From: JAAFJT01 sp043744275
GTDB lineage: Bacteria > Bacteroidota > Bacteroidia > Chitinophagales > Saprospiraceae
Reading direction: 5' to 3'
Length of the DNA stretch: 17,194 nucleotides
Assembly: GCA_043744275.1 (NCBI GenBank)
Contig: JAYTUY010000197.1
Span: 1-17,194, forward strand
Positions 14,347-17,194 of the stretch are shown one piece after another (the first letter of the stretch is position 1; every line of letters starts with the position of its first letter). A program made the position numbers and the translations under genes. The notes beneath the pieces are model-generated. The model was not told where the DNA came from. It searched no databases and saw nothing but the letters and a program-made list of their open reading frames with translations.

Positions 14347-14376
14347 CAAATATAGGTGAAAAGGATAGATTTGCAA
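14347..14376 (-). promoter_or_regulatory. Candidate glgC promoter
   Basis: Minus-strand TATATTTG (14347-14354) with TTG (14374-14376) 19 bases upstream fits the Bacteroidota consensus. It implies a leader of roughly 105 bases before glgC that includes word copy 14. Confidence 0.45.
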
Positions 14377-14402
14377 GTAATTATTAAGGAATTTTACTTG
14401 AT

Positions 14403-15842
14403 TTATAATTTTGCCAATTGACTATATATTTTCACATAATCATTGGTAGATTTTTCCCAAGAGTTGTCAATCGTTGTAATATATTGCTGCAATGCGCTGA
14501 ACCGTTGTGGTTCATCCCAATATAAACGCATAGCGCGGATGATAGCGAAAGAAAATTCGTCGGCATTAAATGCTGAAAAACGAATGCCTGAGCCTTCGCT
14601 CGAACCTGCAAAGTCCACAACAGTATCTCGCAAACCGCCTACGCTCCGCACGATAGGCACAGTCCCATAGCGTTGGGCATACATTTGATTCAAGCCACAA
14701 GGCTCTACCCGACTCGGCATCATCAGAAAATCACTGCCTGCATATAGTTGATGCGCTAATGTCTCATTATATTCAAGTGAAACGCCCAAAGTACCGTTGA
14801 AACGGAATGCTAATCGAGCCAAAGCGTCTGATACTGAGGGGTCGCCAGTGCCCAATATAGCGAAGCAAGCTGCACCGCCTTGCGATAAAAATTGACCAAT
14901 GACTTCAGGCATGAGGTCTGCTCCTTTCTCTCCGACGATGCGTCCAATAAAAGTTATGAGCGGCAAATCAGGGCGTAAACCGAACTTTTCACAAATGATT
15001 TTTTTATTTTCATTTTTAAATTCAGCCACATCTTTTTGCAATCGAAAATGAATCATTGAATCAGTGCTGGGGTCCCAAACTTGGTTGTCAATGCCATTCA
15101 AAATACCGATACTTTTAGGTCGCTCATTGTCCATGAGCCATTCCAAACCGCCTGAATCGTTGCGTAATTCCTCCATGTATCCCTTAGAAACAGTCGTAAA
15201 TCGCCAACAGCATTTGATAGCACTTGCCATCGGATTGATAGCCCCTTTCCAATCAAGCATTCCAGAGGCTTCTGCTTCATAAAGTGGCATCAATTGAGTC
15301 TTTTGCCAACTAAACATGCCTTGATATTGACCATTATGGATAGTAAATACCGTTGGAATTTGAGCCAATGACTTATATTCAGGGCAAAATTTAATCATAA
15401 ATGGTATCAAACCCGTGTGATGATCATGGCAATGCAAGACTTTGGGCTTTTTTTTCAAACCCATAATCCAATGAATCACTGCTTGCTGAAAAGTAAGCCA
15501 CCGCTCTACATCATCTCTATATCCAGTGCCGCTTTCATCGGTATAAATGCCTGTTCTATCAAAAAACAGAGGGCAATTGACGACATAAAGTTTGAATCCC
15601 AATGTAGTATTCAAGCATTCTTCTATGGCATATGGCACGTAATCCGTGCCCAAACGCACGCTCCCCTGCATGATTTCACGATACGACTGCGAATTGAGCC
15701 ACTTCGTCCGATGTTTCGGCATAATGACAGCGGTTTCCACACCAGCATCATTCAAATATTTGGGTAAAGCACCCACGACATCGCCCAATCCGCCCGCTTT
15801 GGCTGCGGGATAACACTCTGCACTGATGTGTAAAATTTTCAT
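14403..15842 (-). CDS. glgA: Glycogen synthase GlgA
   Basis: A 479-residue GT5 glycosyltransferase that extends alpha-1,4-glucan chains with ADP-glucose. The N-terminal AECYPAAKAGGLGDV (8-22) contains the K-x-G-G-L ADP-glucose motif with Lys15. HCHDHHTG (137-144) and FTIHN (166-170) are conserved in the N-domain. The C-domain holds FIGRIVGEKGADL (298-310, with the catalytic Arg301 and Lys306) and PSRVEPCGL (376-384, with Glu380), then GTVPIVRSVGGLRDTV. Length is typical of bacterial GlgA. It lies upstream of glgC in the same direction, making a glycogen-synthesis pair without glgB or phosphorylase in view. It is divergent from the M4 peptidase gene. A word copy encodes G-D-P-S-V at 334-338. 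Confidence 0.96.
   Translation of the reverse strand: MKILHISAECYPAAKAGGLGDVVGALPKYLNDAGVETAVIMPKHRTKWLNSQSYREIMQGSVRLGTDYVPYAIEECLNTTLGFKLYVVNCPLFFDRTGIYTDESGTGYRDDVERWLTFQQAVIHWIMGLKKKPKVLHCHDHHTGLIPFMIKFCPEYKSLAQIPTVFTIHNGQYQGMFSWQKTQLMPLYEAEASGMLDWKGAINPMASAIKCCWRFTTVSKGYMEELRNDSGGLEWLMDNERPKSIGILNGIDNQVWDPSTDSMIHFRLQKDVAEFKNENKKIICEKFGLRPDLPLITFIGRIVGEKGADLMPEVIGQFLSQGGAACFAILGTGDPSVSDALARLAFRFNGTLGVSLEYNETLAHQLYAGSDFLMMPSRVEPCGLNQMYAQRYGTVPIVRSVGGLRDTVVDFAGSSEGSGIRFSAFNADEFSFAIIRAMRLYWDEPQRFSALQQYITTIDNSWEKSTNDYVKIYSQLAKL
14832..14842 (+). repeat. TACTGAGGGGT word, copy 15
   Basis: Four-G form, antisense to glgA, read as G-D-P-S-V in a loop of the C-domain. Confidence 0.85.
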
Positions 15843-15855
15843 AAACCTTTTTTCA

Positions 15856-15863
15856 CAAATATA
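15856..15863 (-). promoter_or_regulatory. Candidate glgA -7 box
   Basis: Minus-strand TATATTTG fits TAnnTTTG and ends 13 bases before the start codon; no clear TTG lies at the usual -33 distance, so this is weaker than the glgC candidate. Confidence 0.3.
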
Positions 15864-15926
15864 CTATTTCTCATTAAATCTCACCATGAACGATATTATT
15901 TTTTGAAAACTAACGTTGTATCTTTT

Positions 15927-15957
15927 TTTGTTAAAATAGAATAATGTATTAACTTTG
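15927..15957 (+). promoter_or_regulatory. Candidate promoter of the M4 peptidase gene
   Basis: TTTG (15927-15930), 19 bases, then TAACTTTG (15950-15957) is the best match to the TTTG/TAnnTTTG consensus in the window. The start codon follows 38 bases later. Confidence 0.6.
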
Positions 15958-15995
15958 AAAATCATTTCACCAAAACAAACGTTTCCTGTTGACTT

Positions 15996-17051
15996 ATGAA
16001 ATCTACTCCCTATTTCCCTTGCCAATGTCATATCATACCTGATGTTGTTTTTAAAGAACTAAAGAAAAAAGGTGCTGATGTTGAATCAGGTAGCACTGAA
16101 AGAATCGATCAAGATTTTAGAGAAAAGCGCACTGAATTTACGTTGGTCGCACAACAGATTCTCCCAACTATGAGGGATTTGCCAGGCAATGCAGACCGCT
16201 ATGTCTATAATAGTCAAAACACAGGCAAGCAGAAACTGAAATTGGCTCGTAAAGAAGGCGATGCTGCCAATCAAGATGCTGATGTCAATGCTGTTTATGA
16301 CAATGGCGGCATCGTCCGCGATTATTATAAAAATCAACTCGGCTGGAATTCAATTGATGGCAATGGCATGGATATGCTTTTCAATGTCCATTATATGATT
16401 CAATACAACAACGCCTTTTGGGATGGCGAGCAAATGACTTTTGGTGATGGTGATGGCGTCAACTTTACAGGATTTGCCAAAGCATTAGATGTATCGGGGC
16501 ATGAATTGACGCATGGTGTCATTCAATACATTGCTGGATTGGTTTATAAAGCTCAATCGGGTGCTTTGAATGAGCATTTTGCTGATGTTTTCGGCGTATC
16601 AATTGCACAATGGCATCTTAAACACACTGCTACAACAACAGATTGGTTGGTAGGAGCAAGTTGCATGTTGGGTAAATTCAAGGGGAAAGGCATTCGCTCT
16701 ATGAAATCGCCAGCCGACCCCTCAGTAGTCATCATGGCACAGCCCGACCACATGGATAAAATATACAAAGGCACGAGCGACAACGGCGGCGTGCATATTA
16801 ATAGCGGTATTCCAAACAAAGCATTTTACTTAGTCGCGATGGATATTGGCACTCAAGAAGCCGCTCTTTTATGGTTTGAAGCCTTAAAACTCTTGAAACC
16901 GACCGCTAAATTTAAAGATTTGTACAAGGCTCTTGTCAAAGCGGCTACTGGATTAGTCATTGATAAAAAAATACCAGCTACTACAAAAGCCTCTTTAGAT
17001 AAGGCTTTTTTAGCTGTAGGCATTAATAAGGTGACGCCTAAAAAAAAGTGA
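15996..17051 (+). CDS. M4-family (thermolysin/protealysin-like) metallopeptidase
   Basis: A 351-residue zinc peptidase. The zinc site HELTH (169-173, catalytic Glu170) is followed by the third ligand Glu193 in ALNEHFADVFG and the active-site His267 in DNGGVHINSGIPN. The N-domain has AFWDGEQMTFGDGDG (140-154). There is no signal peptide. Instead the first 50 residues contain CQCHIIPDVVFKEL, like the short propeptide of protealysin-type enzymes, so it is probably cytoplasmic, self-processed, or released by another route. Cys9 and Cys11 could latch the zinc in the zymogen, but this is inference. The stop codon lies inside an AGTGAAT tandem repeat. A word copy encodes A-D-P-S-V at 240-244. Divergent from glgA. 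Confidence 0.92.
   Translation: MKSTPYFPCQCHIIPDVVFKELKKKGADVESGSTERIDQDFREKRTEFTLVAQQILPTMRDLPGNADRYVYNSQNTGKQKLKLARKEGDAANQDADVNAVYDNGGIVRDYYKNQLGWNSIDGNGMDMLFNVHYMIQYNNAFWDGEQMTFGDGDGVNFTGFAKALDVSGHELTHGVIQYIAGLVYKAQSGALNEHFADVFGVSIAQWHLKHTATTTDWLVGASCMLGKFKGKGIRSMKSPADPSVVIMAQPDHMDKIYKGTSDNGGVHINSGIPNKAFYLVAMDIGTQEAALLWFEALKLLKPTAKFKDLYKALVKAATGLVIDKKIPATTKASLDKAFLAVGINKVTPKKK
16717..16727 (-). repeat. TACTGAGGGGT word, copy 16
   Basis: Four-G form, antisense to the peptidase gene, read as A-D-P-S-V between conserved motifs. Confidence 0.85.
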
Positions 17052-17079
17052 ATAGTGAATAGTGAAAAGTGAAGAGTGA
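17047..17079 (+). repeat. AGTGAAN tandem repeat overlapping the peptidase stop codon
   Basis: Nearly five 7-base units (AGTGAAT, AGTGAAT, AGTGAAA, AGTGAAG, AGTGA). The TGA of the first unit is the gene's stop codon; the 7-base period places TGA in all three frames in turn. Confidence 0.75.
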
Positions 17080-17116
17080 TTAATAAAACATATCTTATGC
17101 GAATAATGGGTTGAAA

Positions 17117-17180
17117 ATGCCTTTAGGCATATAATATCGGTAGAAAGTGTCGAAAAATCTGTTGTAAGTCCCAGAGGGAC
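17117..17180. repeat. Pair of short hairpins, probable dispersed extragenic repeat
   Basis: ATGCCTTTAGGCAT (17117-17130) is a 6-base-pair stem, and GTCCCAGAGGGAC (17168-17180) a 5-base-pair stem with an AGA loop. Each is followed by a similar AT-rich tail (ATAATATCGG and GATATATTT). The layout recalls short hairpin repeats scattered between genes in many Bacteroidota; the window ends just after it. Confidence 0.5.
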
Positions 17181-17194
17181 GATATATTTAATGA

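Noticed and set aside
15417..15767. Open frames antisense to glgA and glgC
   Set aside because: They have no family features and lie wholly within well-supported genes on the opposite strand.
963..16727. The dispersed word as a Chi or KOPS-type element, or a CRISPR remnant
   Set aside because: Copies are balanced in orientation across 16 kb, irregularly spaced and inside coding regions; CRISPR is excluded and strand-biased motifs are disfavoured, although a genome-scale test of bias is needed.

Overview
The window looks like a chromosomal segment of a member of the Bacteroidota, probably from the Saprospiria/Chitinophagia side. This is judged from gene content, AT-rich A-led ribosome-binding regions, signal peptides ending in SAQ/AQS, TAnnTTTG-type -7 boxes, secreted CotH-family proteins, and stop-codon-rich tandem repeats after genes. 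No rRNA, tRNA or CRISPR array is visible.

Layout. The left edge holds the OrfA half of an IS3-family insertion sequence (minus strand, cut by the window edge). A set of ordinary genes follows: a YfcE-type phosphodiesterase (minus), then on the plus strand a TrmH-family RNA 2'-O-methyltransferase, an OmpA-domain lipoprotein with a coiled coil, and a small lipoprotein cytochrome c. Next are two tandem secreted CotH-family proteins; the first seems to have lost the kinase residues that the second keeps. A two-gene accessory cassette follows, an ABC/OLD-type ATPase plus a DUF4276/TOPRIM-like protein, which resembles two-gene phage-defence modules. On the minus strand come a membrane-anchored AAA+ protein with both Walker motifs altered, a YqgE/AlgH protein, FabD, an AlkB-like dioxygenase, and the glycogen pair GlgC and GlgA. 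The right end carries a plus-strand thermolysin-family (M4) peptidase without a signal peptide, followed by hairpin repeats.

The main discovery is a short, non-palindromic DNA word, TACTGAGGGG(G)T, scattered through the window. I count 13 copies of TACTGAGGGG, every one continuing as GT or T, plus 3 copies that keep only the ACTGAGGGG core: about one per kilobase, where random expectation for the 10-mer on both strands is about 0.03. The copies lie in both orientations, 15 inside coding regions and 1 in a 5' leader. They are read in every reading frame that does not create a stop, so the same DNA encodes TEG, LRG, PSV, PQY or PLS in unrelated proteins. That points to selection on DNA, not protein. 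Density, orientation balance and gene-internal placement resemble the DNA uptake sequences of Neisseriaceae and Pasteurellaceae. The IS fragment and the ATPase/TOPRIM cassette, the two most likely acquired segments, contain none.

Other DNA-level signals are a near-palindromic word TTGATAATCAAT (5 copies, 4 intergenic), and 7-8 bp tandem repeats that begin at or overlap the stop codon of four genes and carry stops in several frames.
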